64,000 nucleotides of DNA from Seiridium cupressi (taxonomy: Eukaryota > Ascomycota > Sordariomycetes > Amphisphaeriales > Sporocadaceae): the NCBI GenBank assembly GCA_036674765.1, contig JARVKI010000003.1, positions 620,001-684,000 on the forward strand, given 5' to 3'. Made by a program: the position numbers and the translations under genes. Shown piece by piece: positions 10,248 to 21,783 of the stretch. The notes under the pieces are model-generated. The model was not told where the DNA came from, searched no databases, and saw only the letters and a list, made by a program, of their open reading frames with translations. The stretch's first letter is position 1, and each line of letters begins with the position of its first letter.

Positions 10248-11963
10248 ATGGCCTCGATTGCCGACCCTGTCACCATCGATCGCGCTTATTTCGAGACCCT
10301 CGTGCGAAGGTAAGATTCCCACTAAAACTCCTCTCAATAGGGGACCTATCATTTCTCTATCTGAATTCCTCCGACCTTAGCGGAACTATACGGAAAGCTG
10401 ACTTGCACCTCTATAAAGGGCCACTTTTGTATGTTATGCGGATTCGAGAAAATATTGTACCCTCGAGGCTCGTATTTTAGCTTACCAAAGTCTTGCATCA
10501 GGATAATGGCGACCACACAGCTCTCTCAGAGGCACTAGCGGACCAGAACCTAACTGTGGTATCTACCCTGGAGTATGACAATCTCATCCTGCTCGCACGT
10601 CAATTCGCAACTCTCCGGGCCAATCTCATTACTGGAGGAATTGACGAGGAAACTATCAGTGTAAGCGGGACTCGATATTGCTATGCAGCTAAACTATCAC
10701 CAACAGTCGTCGACAAGTACTGCGTAATTCAGTGTGTTCGTGTATGGAGCCGAAGCTGACCTTGAAAAGCTCTTGAGCCACGATGACCCCAGTCTGAGAA
10801 ACCAGCAGGGAACCGATTCTTCAGTTGCCGGACCACCTACATACAGTCGAGACGGCTACCATGGCAGAGCCAAACTTACAACAGAGAAGCCAAAGCCCAT
10901 TTTCAATCCCGAAGCTCGTTTCTTCCCTGCTCTAGGCCATCGCCAACGCAACTACAACGGCTACTCCGGCGGGCTTGATAATAAGATTAACAACAACGAC
11001 AACACTCCTATCGAGTGGGCAGATGTCAATGGTGACGGATTCTCCGCTGAGTATTCACCGGACGGATATACCCCCGAGACACAGCATAATGACACCTTCG
11101 GTCAGTTTGGCCGAGAGGCACTTTTCGATCGGCCGCATTATCCCCGGATGTGCAAGCGAACTATTGTCCTAGCAGGAATTCCTGACAGCACAACACATGA
11201 AGATATCACAAAGGTCATTCGAGGTGGACCGTTGTTGGAAGTATATATTCGAGGGGCGGAGCACTCTGCACTTGTCTCCTTCCTTCGTGAGGAGGATGCT
11301 GTGCGTTTCTACGAGCACTCGAGAAAGAATGACTTGTACATCAACCACAAGCGTGTAAGCTGGGGGATTCTGCATACGAGATCCTAACGAATACTAACGT
11401 AGTTATCATTAGGTATTCATCAAATGGGCCGATCGACATTTCCATCTTGCCGGCCATGTTGCGGGCAAGATTGCTCAAGGAGCCACACGAAATATGGTTA
11501 TTCGACGTTGTGATCCCAACCACACTGAGGATAGCATTCGAGACGACCTTGAACACATTCACAACTTGATTGTTGTTAAGGTGGAATTTATCAGTGGAAG
11601 TTGCTACATCAAGACCAACTCTGTCCACAATGCCATGTTCGCGCGGACTTGCATGATGAGTCGAGCGTAAGTCCTCCTATCCATGACTATTATAGCAATT
11701 TACTCAAACCCATGTCTAGCAAATACAAGGGCTCCAAGATCGATTGGGATGTAGATGAATGCGAGCAGCCTCTGCAAAAGGCTCTGAAGCCCTTAACTCC
11801 CAAGCCACAGCGTGAACCTCCGATGAAGAAGCCGGCCGTTAAGATACGAAACCGCTTTGCGACGCTACGACTAGACGATGACGACAACGATAATGAGAGT
11901 GACGATAGATTCGACACATCAACAGAGTTTGCCGTTTCAACTACTGTTGATGTCAGCGCATAG
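10248..11963 (+). CDS. Nrd1-type RNA-binding protein (negative regulator of differentiation family), two RRMs
   Basis: Proposed first exon 10248-10309 (MASIADPVTIDRAYFETLVR, donor GTAAGA). Later exons are about 10502-10660, 10770-11354, 11413-11666 and 11720-11963. The last three junctions are clean: phase 0 joins give EETIS|LLSHDDPS and NHKR|VFIKWADRHF, and a phase 2 join gives SRA|KYKGSKIDWDVDE. RRM1 runs from RTIVLAGIPDSTTHEDI to LYINHKRVFIKW and RRM2 from TRNMVIRRCDPNHTEDSI to KGSKIDW. The C-terminus is acidic. Fission yeast Nrd1 binds mRNAs and delays sexual differentiation; the same annotation is used for mould homologues. The first intron is a problem: exon 1 ends in phase 2, but no AG acceptor before the second exon keeps the frame. 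Either a microexon is missed, a non-standard site is used, or there is a frameshift. Confidence 0.8.
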
Positions 11964-13799
11964 CTGGGAAGTATTTACGAAAATAATAGGCCTGTAGGCT
12001 TGCATGTGCTCCGGCACATGACGCACTCGCCTATATAGCAGAGACTGGCTCTCAGCATGAATGAGTGGGCTGTGGCGAGGGTATCTGGGCGGTAAAAAAA
12101 AAATGTACTTGTATTCTCATCAGACTCAGGTTCAAAGGGACGCCCATGAGGTCCCTCAGTGGGTTTTTTGTGTGGTTTACTGAAATGGGCCTTCGAGCAA
12201 GGTACTCGAAGGCCATGGGCATCATAAATAGCAATCATTCGTGTTTCATCACCAAATACTAAATTCTTCGCCATGTCCGTGGACTTGACGTTTTGTGCTT
12301 TGCATATCATGTCAGCCGTTGTTTATTGGAACATGAAGTGATCTGCTACTAATTGCCATCGAATCTCAAATTCCGAATAAACAGTGGTAGAGAGCGACCA
12401 GGTTGACCTGTTCTCCACCTTTCCAACCCGACAGCATGGAACCTCACACTTCGCTTAAACTAGCTCGCTAGCGTGGGCGTCTATTCTCGGACCGAAACTT
12501 CCTGGCTGCATCCCGAAGCGCATGGTCTGCGCTCATTGGGTGCAGGTTGCTCCAGGTTATAGCCGAAGTGTTGGCAAAGGTCTGGCAGAAGGCGGAAATT
12601 GCAAATCCGGATTGCTATCTCCTACCAAGGTTATGGTGGGGCTGCCGCACACGGTCAGACCTCTTTTAAATGACGAAAACAGTGTCTTGGTATGGAACTT
12701 CTAAGCTTTAGAGTAGGGTCGAAACAGCAAGTTGTTGGAAGGGTGCAGACCAACAGGAGATCTACTATATGTCCTACTTTGGCTAGGTACTCGTACTAGT
12801 GATGTCCGGAGCGTAAATCAACCGGTGCCGCAGATTGTAGTATTGGAGTCGGACCATTTTTTGGATTGTACATACCAGGTTCTTCCGTCTCGTCCACAAT
12901 CTCTGAATCCCCAAAATCCAAGGTCGTCCACTGTCAGTAGCTTGGGTGATTTTATTTGGATGCGTTCTGAAGTAGTTAGATTTCTCACCGACATCTCCAT
13001 CAAGATAGTCTGTCAACTATCCACAACGATAATAGCGGTTACTACCAGGTTGAGCTAGGAATGGCAATGGCTGTTCTTAGAACGCGACGCAGCACAATGA
13101 TGCTGGTGGCAAGAGGCAGCAGACTAAGCTATGGATTGAGCGACCTGCTGTTTGCAAGGCTATGGTTGATGCCGAGGATGTGACTAGAATCACCATCAGG
13201 CGACGAAAGACCAACGTATATACACACGTCACTCGCTCTTTATCCTGATGCTTTATATGTACCCGCACGTGGATGTAATGTACTCGTAGGCTTGAATTCA
13301 ACGACGATTCACGTTTTCTCGGGCCGCATAATTGCACCGGCAATACCGGGGCCAAGTATGTTAGTCGGCCTGTCCGAATGGGGAACTCCGGCCCTCATTT
13401 TCGTGCCACCTTGGGCGGCATGAGACGAACTTTTGGTACAAATCAATGCCCACGCTTTAGTTGCGGGATCAACATCTACAGGACCCCAATGCCAGCTAGA
13501 GTAGGTGTGATCGGAGTTAGACAGATTCTCCGTGTTCCGTGAAATTCTTCTCTTAATACCTCGAAATGTTCTGGGTAGACTCGCGCAGATAATGATCTCG
13601 AAACTGACGCAGTACCACCCCACTTGGGAGCTAGTGCCAGCCCAACTCCGAAAGCTCTCCACGTCACCTCAACCAATCTACCATCACAACTATCATCCCT
13701 GCCCAACATACTGTTAAGGCATCTTTTCTCTCGGCTTTTCCTAACATTGTTCACTTTCGCAAACCCGACTCGATACTCCTGTGGATATGCACGGCCAAG
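11964..13799. other. Intergenic, 3' region of Nrd1-type gene and upstream region of DCP2
   Basis: About 1.8 kb with no frame I would call a gene. A CCAAT motif occurs near 13669 within ACCAATCT, about 130 bp before the Dcp2 start codon. A long leader is likely for Dcp2. Confidence 0.55.
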
Positions 13800-15188
13800 A
13801 TGGAAGAACAAATGACTCTCGAAGACTGGCTGGACGACCTGTGCGTCCGCTTTATTCTAAACCTCCCGGAGGAAGATCTCGGGTCCATACCGCACATTTG
13901 CTTCCAAATTGAGGAAGCCCATTGGTTCTACGAGGATTTCATTCGCGTCCTCGACCCAGCGCTGCCGCATATGAGCTTGAAGGACTTCTGCCTCCGCATG
14001 TTCCAACACTGCCCGCTGTTCGCCAACTATTCGATCGAGCACCATGTGCGGGCATACCAAGAGTTCATGCAATACAAGACCAGAATACCCGTCCGCGGAG
14101 CCATCATGCTCAACCATGAGATGGATAGCTGCGTCCTGGTGCGGGGCTGGAAGAGTAACTCTACATGGAGCTTCCCTCGTGGCAAGATCAACAAGGACGA
14201 GACCGACCTGGACTGTGCCATTCGAGAGTGCTGGGAGGAGACTGGATTTGACGTGCGGAAAGCTGGTCTAGTGCCGGCAGATGACGACGTCAAATTTTTC
14301 GACATCACTATGCGTGACCAGCATCTGCGAATGTTCGTTTTCCGCGACGTCCCCATGGATACCGTCTTCGAGCCGCAAACGAGGAACGAGATTGGCAAGG
14401 TGGCCTGGTATAATCTTCGAGATCTGCCAGCTTTCCGCAAAAAGAAGGGTGGTAAACAGAACGAAGGAAACGGAGCCGCGAACGCTATCCCGAATGCTAG
14501 CAAGTTCTACAACGTCGCGCCCTTCCTGGTGCCGCTGAAGAAGTGGGTGCTGGGCCAAAAGAAGAAGGACATACCGCCCAAGGTTTTCCAGGACGACGTG
14601 TTCGTAAACAACAGCGACATCGAAGAGCTGGAAGCGGCGATACCACAGTTCCAGGAGGCGTCTAACCGCTCTTTTGCTGCTACGCGGGATTCGCCCAGGA
14701 GCCTACCAAACGAAGGCGGTGGCAACAACCAGGGAGCAGCCTTATTGTCCATGCTGCAATCTAAGGAGGTCGCTGCAGCACCTTTCCAGAACCAATACCC
14801 TCATACGCCCTTGGGCCATATAACCACTCATGTCTCGCAACCTCAGTCACCACACTATCACCACCAAGCACAACGGTTACCATACGGCGCTTTCGAAAAC
14901 CCGCCGCAGTTTCCCATCGCGCCCCACTCCCAGAATGCATACAGCAGTCCTCAGCAGTTCCAGGCACGGCCACAGGTACATATGACAACCGACTCAAGCG
15001 GCCGCCAAAATGTCATGGTCTCTCCGCGCCAATATCAAACTCAGCCTCAGCTGCTGCATCCGCAGCCTCAGCCGCCTCAAGTACAGCAGGCTTTGCTCAT
15101 GCGTGGGATGCTTGGTACGCCCGGTGGGCAAGCACAGCAGTCGCGGCCCGGGCCAGTTCAAGGCAATCTGCATATTGCACACCAACAT

Positions 15189-15235
<47 letters not shown>

Positions 15236-15938
15236 GCAGCAGCAGCCGCCGCCGCCGCAGCCAAATCCATTCAATATGGCGAGCGTCGATGGCGGGCCCA
15301 GGGGCCAAGCTCAGCCTTCTGCTCATTCGATGGGACTGCTTAACATGTTCAAGGACAAACCCGCCCAGGAAAATGCGCCCCAGGTTTTGAAGCCCATGCC
15401 ACCCACAGACAAGCATCGATCCGGTCTCCTGGATATGTTCAAACAAGGAGACCAGCCCACAGCGGACACACGTTCCGATCTGCATCTACCCTTTGGGGCA
15501 TTATCAATAGCTTCGAGGCAGCCACAACCGTCGCAAAATACAGCCCGCATGGACACGACTCGATCACCAAGATATCCCTACGCAGATCCAAACCGTGGTG
15601 TTTCGGCTGCCGATATGTCCATTGCACGGGTTCCCGACGCGTCTGCGTTGCCGCGCCCAAACAATATCTTGCAGCCACGCCGAGACTCGTCCCAAGAACA
15701 GCGAACTCAACTGTTGTCTCTTTTCGGCAAGAACAAGGGGAAGGACCCCGTGGCATCCGTCTCCCCAGTGGACATGGTTCGGCCTCGGTCACGCGTTGCG
15801 TCGATAGCATCGCAGTCTGTTTCCGGAAGCCAAACGGCTGGTAGCAGGCGTGGTAGCCACACCCCGACTTCTCTCACACCGGCTGATCAGAGCTTCCTAA
15901 TGAACTTCTTGAAGAATGCCTCGAAGCCCCAGCGTTAA
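13800..15938 (+). CDS. DCP2: mRNA-decapping enzyme Dcp2
   Basis: Single uninterrupted frame of 712 residues from the ATG at 13800. Dcp2 is the Nudix hydrolase that removes the m7G cap in cytoplasmic P-bodies. The N-terminal regulatory domain (residues about 5-95, TLEDWLDDLCVRFILNLPEE) is followed by the Nudix fold; the Nudix box is complete with G128, E134, R142, E143, E146, E147 and G149. Box B (FLVPLKKWV) follows at about 240. The rest is a long disordered Q/P-rich tail with a pure (CAG)15 run coding for glutamine near residue 465. Several short leucine-rich helices resemble the HLM motifs that bind Edc3: ALLSMLQ, GLLNMFKDK, GLLDMFKQG, QLLSLFGKN and FLMNFLKN at the very end. Length and layout fit yeast and mould Dcp2. 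The identification is certain. Confidence 0.97.
15189..15233 (+). repeat. Uninterrupted (CAG)15 microsatellite coding for polyglutamine
   Basis: Fifteen consecutive CAG codons in frame within the Dcp2 tail, preceded by CAACAT and followed by CCG-interrupted CAG codons. Pure tracts of this kind vary in length by slippage. Confidence 0.95.
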
Positions 15939-16862
15939 CATCATCTTGCACCGTTTGATGAAGATACTACATCAAATAGCGCTGATATTCGGTTACCCCT
16001 TTCCCCCCATGGTCGCTGCCGTGTTCCCAGATGAGACACTATACTATGTCGTTGTGCGACGTATCTTGTTGTATTTAAATATATGGGAGCATTCGGGACA
16101 TGTAAGGATTTTAAATGGAGTAAGAGGGGATACCTACTTGTAGTGAATGAAGGACTTTACATAATTGGAGCGTGGATGTCCACATCATACATTACCGCAA
16201 GACCTTTCTCTTCGACGTGGCTAACCGATTATACTAACTTGTGTCATTGGCACTCGCTGACTGATGGCTTTATCGTTGACTTTATCTTCACCTTCATTCG
16301 TGTAATTGGCCAGAGCAGAGACCTCGAGAAATCAGTCGAGATATTTGGGCCTTGATTTATTGGGGCCCTAATCACGTTCTAGTTTGTATAGGTATTCCAA
16401 TCATCACTAAGCCTAATTGGCTAAGCGCAATAGTCCCATATTCTTATTATGGGGTGCGAGATCTAATGCGCCAAGGAAGCACATCTGCAGATCCATCGGC
16501 GCCTTAGATTGCAGAGGACTCCAGCGCTCCCCCGCATTATTCCCCTTGCCCGAACTCCTATCATGTAAAAGTTTAGATGTTGAGAGGGGCGGCGCTCGTC
16601 GGTAAGCTGCCGATGGACGGCTACAGGATGCCTTACCCGAAGAGTCGCTGTGCAATGTCTGAGCTGCCGCTTAACTTCGGCTATCTCTCTTCTCACGGCA
16701 TGTGTGTCTCATGCCTTTGACTTCGAGTGTTGCAGTTATTGGCTAGGAACTGCCTCTCAGGTGCGATTGCTCATCATCCATAGCTCTTGGACAACAGATA
16801 CTCACGCAAGCGAGCTATTTTAACGACGAGCAATCCAAGGCAGACAGACGTCATCAGCCGCC
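15939..16862. other. Intergenic
   Basis: 924 bp between two genes on the same strand; no gene seen. An inverted CCAAT (ATTGG) lies near 16738, about 120 bp before the acyl-CoA ligase start codon. Confidence 0.55.
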
Positions 16863-18820
16863 ATGTCCGGGGCCACATCACGTCTCAAGAGCCTACTCGG
16901 ACATCTAGCCTCAACGTCCGCTGCGCCGCCGGCGGACTATGTCCATAGCCATCACATACATCAGTTGTCGCCGACGTTCTTCTTGGAACGGGCGGCCGCA
17001 ATTGAGCCCGATGCGCCAGCCATCTACCACGTGACGGCCAACAACCAAGTGCTGAGGAGGTCGTACATTGAGTTTGCTGACCGGGCTCGAGGACTGGCAT
17101 ATTTCCTCCTGAATCGCGGCTTCAGGAGAGTCGGCATTCTGGCGACGAATACGCCTGCCTTTCTGGAGTCAATATTCGGGGTCGCGGCAGCCGGGGCAGT
17201 GATTGTGCCGGTGAACTATCGGTCCGCCTCCACCTACCCCCATTCTACACTATTCATACGCGGGACATTGACTGGATTGCAGATTAAAGCCAGATGATAT
17301 CACCTACATCCTTGACTTCGCCGATGTCGACTCAGTCATTGTTGATCGGGAATATGTCTCTTTACTAGATGATTTCAAGGCAATACACCCTGGGGTGACC
17401 TTCATCGTCGACACTGTGAGTCGTCACATGTCTCATAGCCCTGACAAGTTACTAATGACCTGCTTGCCAGGACACGGATGCTACTGAGGGTCAGCTGTGC
17501 GGCCCGTTTGATGAGGCGATCCTGGAAGGTCTTCAACATGACAGGGCACAGGGGAGCAGGGGCTGGGCTGGCCTGCATTCGCAGTGCTCAAACGAGGATG
17601 ACATGCTCGCGATTCCCTTCACATCTGGCACAACTTCCCGCCCGAAAGGCGTCATATATACTCACAGGGGGGCGTATTTGGCAAGTTTGGCGAACATTGT
17701 AGAGTCAGGCCTAAACTACCACGATGGAAGATGCCGATATCTGTGGACATTACCAATGTATGACAGCTCCTTCACTCCCGCGTATCATATCGGATAAGCT
17801 AACAGTGGATAGGTTCCATGCTATGGGATGGGCTTTTCCGTAAGGCTTCCCTCCGGTCAACCTTTGAGGACGTTACTAACTTTCGGGGCCAGCTGGGCAA
17901 TAACTGCTGTCAGGGGCACGCATTATTGTTTGAGGAAAATTGACTACCCGCTGGTATGGAAACTACTCAAGGAAGAGCGCATCACTCACTTTAATGCGGC
18001 GCCTACGGTCAATACGCTCCTATGCGCCTCCAAAGAAGCCGAAAAGTTACCCGAGCCTGTACGCGTAACAGTCGCGGCCAGCCCGCCAACTGCTCATCTG
18101 TTTCAGCAAATGACTGATCTGAATCTTCGGCCCGTTCACGTCTATGGCTTGACGGAGACCTATGGACCGATTACAAAGGGCTATCCAATGCCGGAATGGG
18201 ACACGCTGCCAGTGGCCGAGAAATACGGCAAAATGGCACGCCAGGGCCATGGCTTCGTGACGAGTCTACCCATTAGAATTATCAAACCAGACCAGCCCGA
18301 AGGCGTCCTCGTAGACGTTGCTCAGAATGGTAAAGAAATCGGAGAGATTGTCTTCTTGGGCAACATCTGTGCGAAGGGGTACTACAAGGATCCAGAGGCC
18401 ACCAGAAAACTGTTTCAGGGGGGTGTGCTGCACTCAGGAGATTTGGCAGTTTGGCACCCCGATGGCAGTGCGCAGATACAAGATCGCGCGAAGGACATCA
18501 TCATCTCCGGAGGCGAAAATATCTCGTCGGTCGCCTTGGAGAGCATGCTGGTCCAACATCCGGATGTGCTCGAGGCCGGCGTCGTTGCTGTCGCTGACTC
18601 TCACTGGGGCGAGCGGCCGAAAGCTTACTTGACCATCAAAGAAGGCAAGACTCTCGAGCCACAAACCATGATCAACTGGGCGAAGAGTCAAAGTGCAATC
18701 AGCAAGTTCATGGTGCCCAGAGAGGTGGAAGTAGTGAAGGAGCTACCAAAGACAAGCACGGGTAAGATTCAGAAAAATGTACTCAGGGAGTGGTCAAAGA
18801 AGGGCGGGCCTCGACCATGA
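16863..18820 (+). CDS. AMP-forming acyl-CoA synthetase (ANL superfamily)
   Basis: Five exons: 16863-17221, 17283-17415, 17471-17757, 17813-17839 and 17893-18820, giving 577 residues. Every join restores the frame and a conserved motif. The fourth exon is only 27 bp and supplies the FHAMGWAFP stretch. The enzyme activates a carboxylic acid with ATP and transfers it to CoA. Motifs in order: P-loop FTSGTTSRPKGV, HVYGLTETYGP, HSGDLAVWHPDGSAQIQDRAKDIIISGGENI (read as separate A7 and A8 motifs) and the catalytic lysine motif PKTSTGKIQK. Overall layout resembles plant AAE/peroxisomal short- and medium-chain acid ligases. The C-terminus (GGPRP) is not a peroxisomal PTS1. The N-terminus MSGATSRLKSLLGHLAS could be a mitochondrial signal. 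The first donor, GTCCGC, is weak but the join is well supported. The substrate cannot be read from sequence. Confidence 0.92.
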
Positions 18821-19335
18821 TAGAGTTATAATTTCGGAATGTGCATTCTGTAGTGGAAGAACCGAGTCTAAGTTGGAAGGATCCTTCTTCGTCAGCCAGA
18901 TCAATCTTGCAGTTAATGGAGACACTGTCAATTCAGCGCCAACGCTATCGACTCCAATTTGCACCATCGACATCGTCAATTCGTAGAGTGGCCGGCAGAA
19001 GATAGAGTGCCCGTAGATACCTACACAATCTGTTGCATTGCAGTTGTTGTGGGTCAGCACTTGCAGCACTGCTGCATCAAATCTAGGCAGCGGGCCGGAA
19101 CGAGAACGAGGCAGACAAGGATCACACTCCGCAGCAACGTCATATGGGATGTGGTTGCACGCTCCGCTTTCTACTCATATAAATGAAGTGCGGAGTTGAT
19201 TTTTTGTTTGGATGAATTTATTCTTTTTTTGCCTTCTATCTCAATAGTAAATTCGCTTAAGTCGTAGGGAGAAACGACATCGCTTTTCATCTTTTCGTAA
19301 CCTCAACCCCAGGGACCGACCTCACGCAGGGCAAG
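18821..19335. other. Intergenic
   Basis: 515 bp between tandem genes. The half nearest 19336 is T-rich and pyrimidine-rich, as is usual just upstream of fungal start codons. No gene seen. Confidence 0.55.
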
Positions 19336-19923
19336 ATGGCACAAGAGCTGGCACCTCGCCTTCTACTCACCCAGATCCTACGCACCATCTTGATCGTCTT
19401 CAGCGAACATTCCCTCATCAATGCCCACACCTATATTGGCGTCTTCCGGTCCTTCTCCGATGTCACCGCGTCGTTCGCCGTTGCTTGGACCGTGGTCGCC
19501 TGGAACATCATATGTGTACTGGCCGCAGCGGTCCACCCCTACCTGCAGCGCTTCGCCGACCGCCTCCCGTTCCCCATCACGGTCACGGTGAGGGGCAAGA
19601 CAATCCTGTCGTACGGCGATTCGGACGAAGACGGCGACGGGCTGATGGCCCCGCTCGCCGGAAAGCTGGTGTTCGCGTTTGTAGACGTGCTTCTGGCTAC
19701 GCTGTTGGTCGTCTTCCTGAGCTTGTCGAGGGACCTCGAGATCGAATGCAAGGAGTTGTACTGTCTCGGAAGGGTGTTCCACGTCCACGGATGGATCTTG
19801 AATGCTTGGTTGACTGCGGCCATCGTACAATATGTGCTTGCTGCTGTCCAGACGTCCGAGGCGTTTGGCATCTGGTATAACCGACGCTACCTGAAGAAGA
19901 GGGGCCAGATCAGCTTGGCTTGA
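19336..19923 (+). CDS. Small integral membrane protein, function unknown
   Basis: Single exon, 195 residues, ATG at 19336 with a purine at -3 (GCAAGATGG). I see four hydrophobic helices: one near the N-terminus (LLLTQILRTILIVFSE), then VAWTVVAWNIICVLAAAV, LVFAFVDVLLATLLVVFLSL and NAWLTAAIVQYVLAAVQ. A hydrophilic loop with the acidic run GDSDEDGDG separates helices two and three. The tail is basic (YNRRYLKKRGQ), suggesting it is cytosolic. GC content at third positions is high, as in the neighbouring real genes. I recognise no family; proteins of this size and layout are common, uncharacterised genes in moulds. Confidence 0.75.
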   Translation: MAQELAPRLLLTQILRTILIVFSEHSLINAHTYIGVFRSFSDVTASFAVAWTVVAWNIICVLAAAVHPYLQRFADRLPFPITVTVRGKTILSYGDSDEDGDGLMAPLAGKLVFAFVDVLLATLLVVFLSLSRDLEIECKELYCLGRVFHVHGWILNAWLTAAIVQYVLAAVQTSEAFGIWYNRRYLKKRGQISLA

Positions 19924-21783
19924 AATGGTCCAAAAACGCTATAAGATGGTCATGATTTGGTCGAGGTTTTTGGAAGTATATGGTTGGGGCTTGCATTTGT
20001 CTGTAATCAGGTAATAGGATGGTAAGCTGACAAGGGGGAACGGAGCATCTGGGACGGTAGTGGCTACCTGGACGAGGTTGATTATATGGACAATATTGTT
20101 TTATCTTCTGCTCTCGACCTTGCTTGCTTTTTTGTGCCAGTGAGATGTGCTCATCAGATTATCAGTAACCTCTCTGGATCGAAAGAGGAAGTGTCTCATC
20201 CTGCGATTTGCCTCGCAGGAAAGGCCGCGCCCGTCTCAACCAGCGGAACAAAAGGTGCATTTCTGAGTTGGTGGAATTGAGATGTACCCGTGATTCTCCA
20301 AGCCTATCTACCGTGTTCCAATCGCGAGCATTTGTGCTGCCAATACGCCAGTCGTCGAGCATGCTGGCTGGATAAGCCGCCGCACGTGCGACGAACTGCG
20401 TGAATATCGCGAAATACAGATGCCAACATCGTCAACGCGGCTGATCTCGCACTGGGGCTTATGTACCTCCCTCTGGTCACGGCGTTGTAAGCTCTGTTAG
20501 CAGTCCAGCGTATGAATCCGCGCGCGAAGGTGACTGCGATCCCCATCTCTTCGACTGCGATGTGCTGTCAGTTGCTGTTCTCATGTGAATTTAGACATGG
20601 GCAGTCGCCTGTAGAAGATCAACTAGGGCCCGAAACTTACTTTGTTCATGTCCAGGCGCTCTTATCGGTCTACGTCCACGTCTGTGTCGACGCTGAACGC
20701 GAGAGTTGTGTAAAGGCATATCGGCCAGACCTCGATTCACGGATTGGTTATGTGAAACCCAGAGTGACTTTCGGAATTTCGAAATACATGCTAACCTTCC
20801 GCTCAAGCTTTGGAATATTGATGAAATTAGTATTGAAGCCGTCAAGGCAGGTGGGATACTTAGCCAGATGAATATCTTGAGGTTGGTAGGTGGATTTCGA
20901 TCCTTCTGTGATTTTTATTAGTCAATTAAGAACAGTAGAAGTGAACATTATGGCTTTTGAGCTTCTATCATATTTCAACTTTCGGGCTATCTAGTCCATG
21001 TATTTCGTCAATTTGAGTTTTATTCCAAGCTTTCATTCGAGGCGGTGAGTAAACTCATAATGATGAGAACTTTGTTTCGAGAGAATTTTGGATCCCCACT
21101 AGACCTTTTAATATGCTCAGTGATGCAATCCTTTCAGTCAGGATTTGTAGACTTGCTCGTAGTACCTGATTTCAGAATGACGGAAAAGAAAAGTCAAGTT
21201 GGTCGACCAGTAAATAGAGGTGACAGGCGTGAAGAAAACTTGAACGATCCATAATACATAATCATGATGCTGTGTGAGGAGTACACTTCGTGGAGTCCGG
21301 TAACTTACCTATGTTGGAATTCCTTTCGAGGTTGCCCGAAAATCATTCTCGCTGGATAGACTAATGCATTCCACTATATAAACTTTATTCTGGTGGATAT
21401 GTAGTACTGCAGATTTCCCACCAAACTTTCATTGGGCGGTCCGAAAGACTATAGCCATTCAATTATTCTCTTGTTCACGCGAAATTATGATTCAATAAAG
21501 TTCATGAATGGGTCGGTATGAGACCCAAGTTTTGAGCATACTTCAAAATGGTATCATTGCGGCATATAACCGTGGAGGCTATAACAATGTGGGTTGTATG
21601 TGACTAGTGAAAGCCATAGATGCAACTTTTCATTGGTGCAATTGTGATTTTCTACCGGTTCAGAATCCCCATAATAGACAGGATGAACCTCGGTTGCAAC
21701 GCTGAATTGTGCGTTGACAATTTTCATCCTAGGTAGAGCTTATCAGAACAAAACCTCGAACGATCACAATGAATCGTGAACTT
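19924..21783. other. Long intergenic region, AT-rich towards the right
   Basis: About 1.9 kb. The part from roughly 20880 to 21780 is AT-rich and has no sensible frame. The left part holds one weak two-exon candidate on the minus strand, listed separately. Confidence 0.5.
20304..20649 (-). CDS. Weak candidate small gene, two exons
   Basis: A 9 bp exon (20649-20641, MNK) with a perfect GTAAGT donor could join to 20564-20304 and code for 89 residues beginning MNKHIAVEEMGIAVTFARG. The intron would be 76 bp and ends ACTGACAG, which puts the branch point very close to the acceptor. The second exon is R- and A-rich and not recognised. This may be a chance frame; transcript data would decide. Confidence 0.2.

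Noticed and set aside
11975..12310. 111-codon minus-strand frame downstream of the Nrd1-type gene
   Set aside because: Starts without support, no recognisable domain, and it lies where the 3' UTR of the plus-strand gene is expected.
14994..15485. Minus-strand frame with long leucine runs opposite DCP2
   Set aside because: The leucines are the reverse reading of the CAG repeat; the true gene is the plus-strand Dcp2.
16863..19923. Biosynthetic gene cluster around the acyl-CoA ligase
   Set aside because: Neighbours are Dcp2, a small membrane protein and APC4; there is no synthase, tailoring enzyme or cluster regulator.
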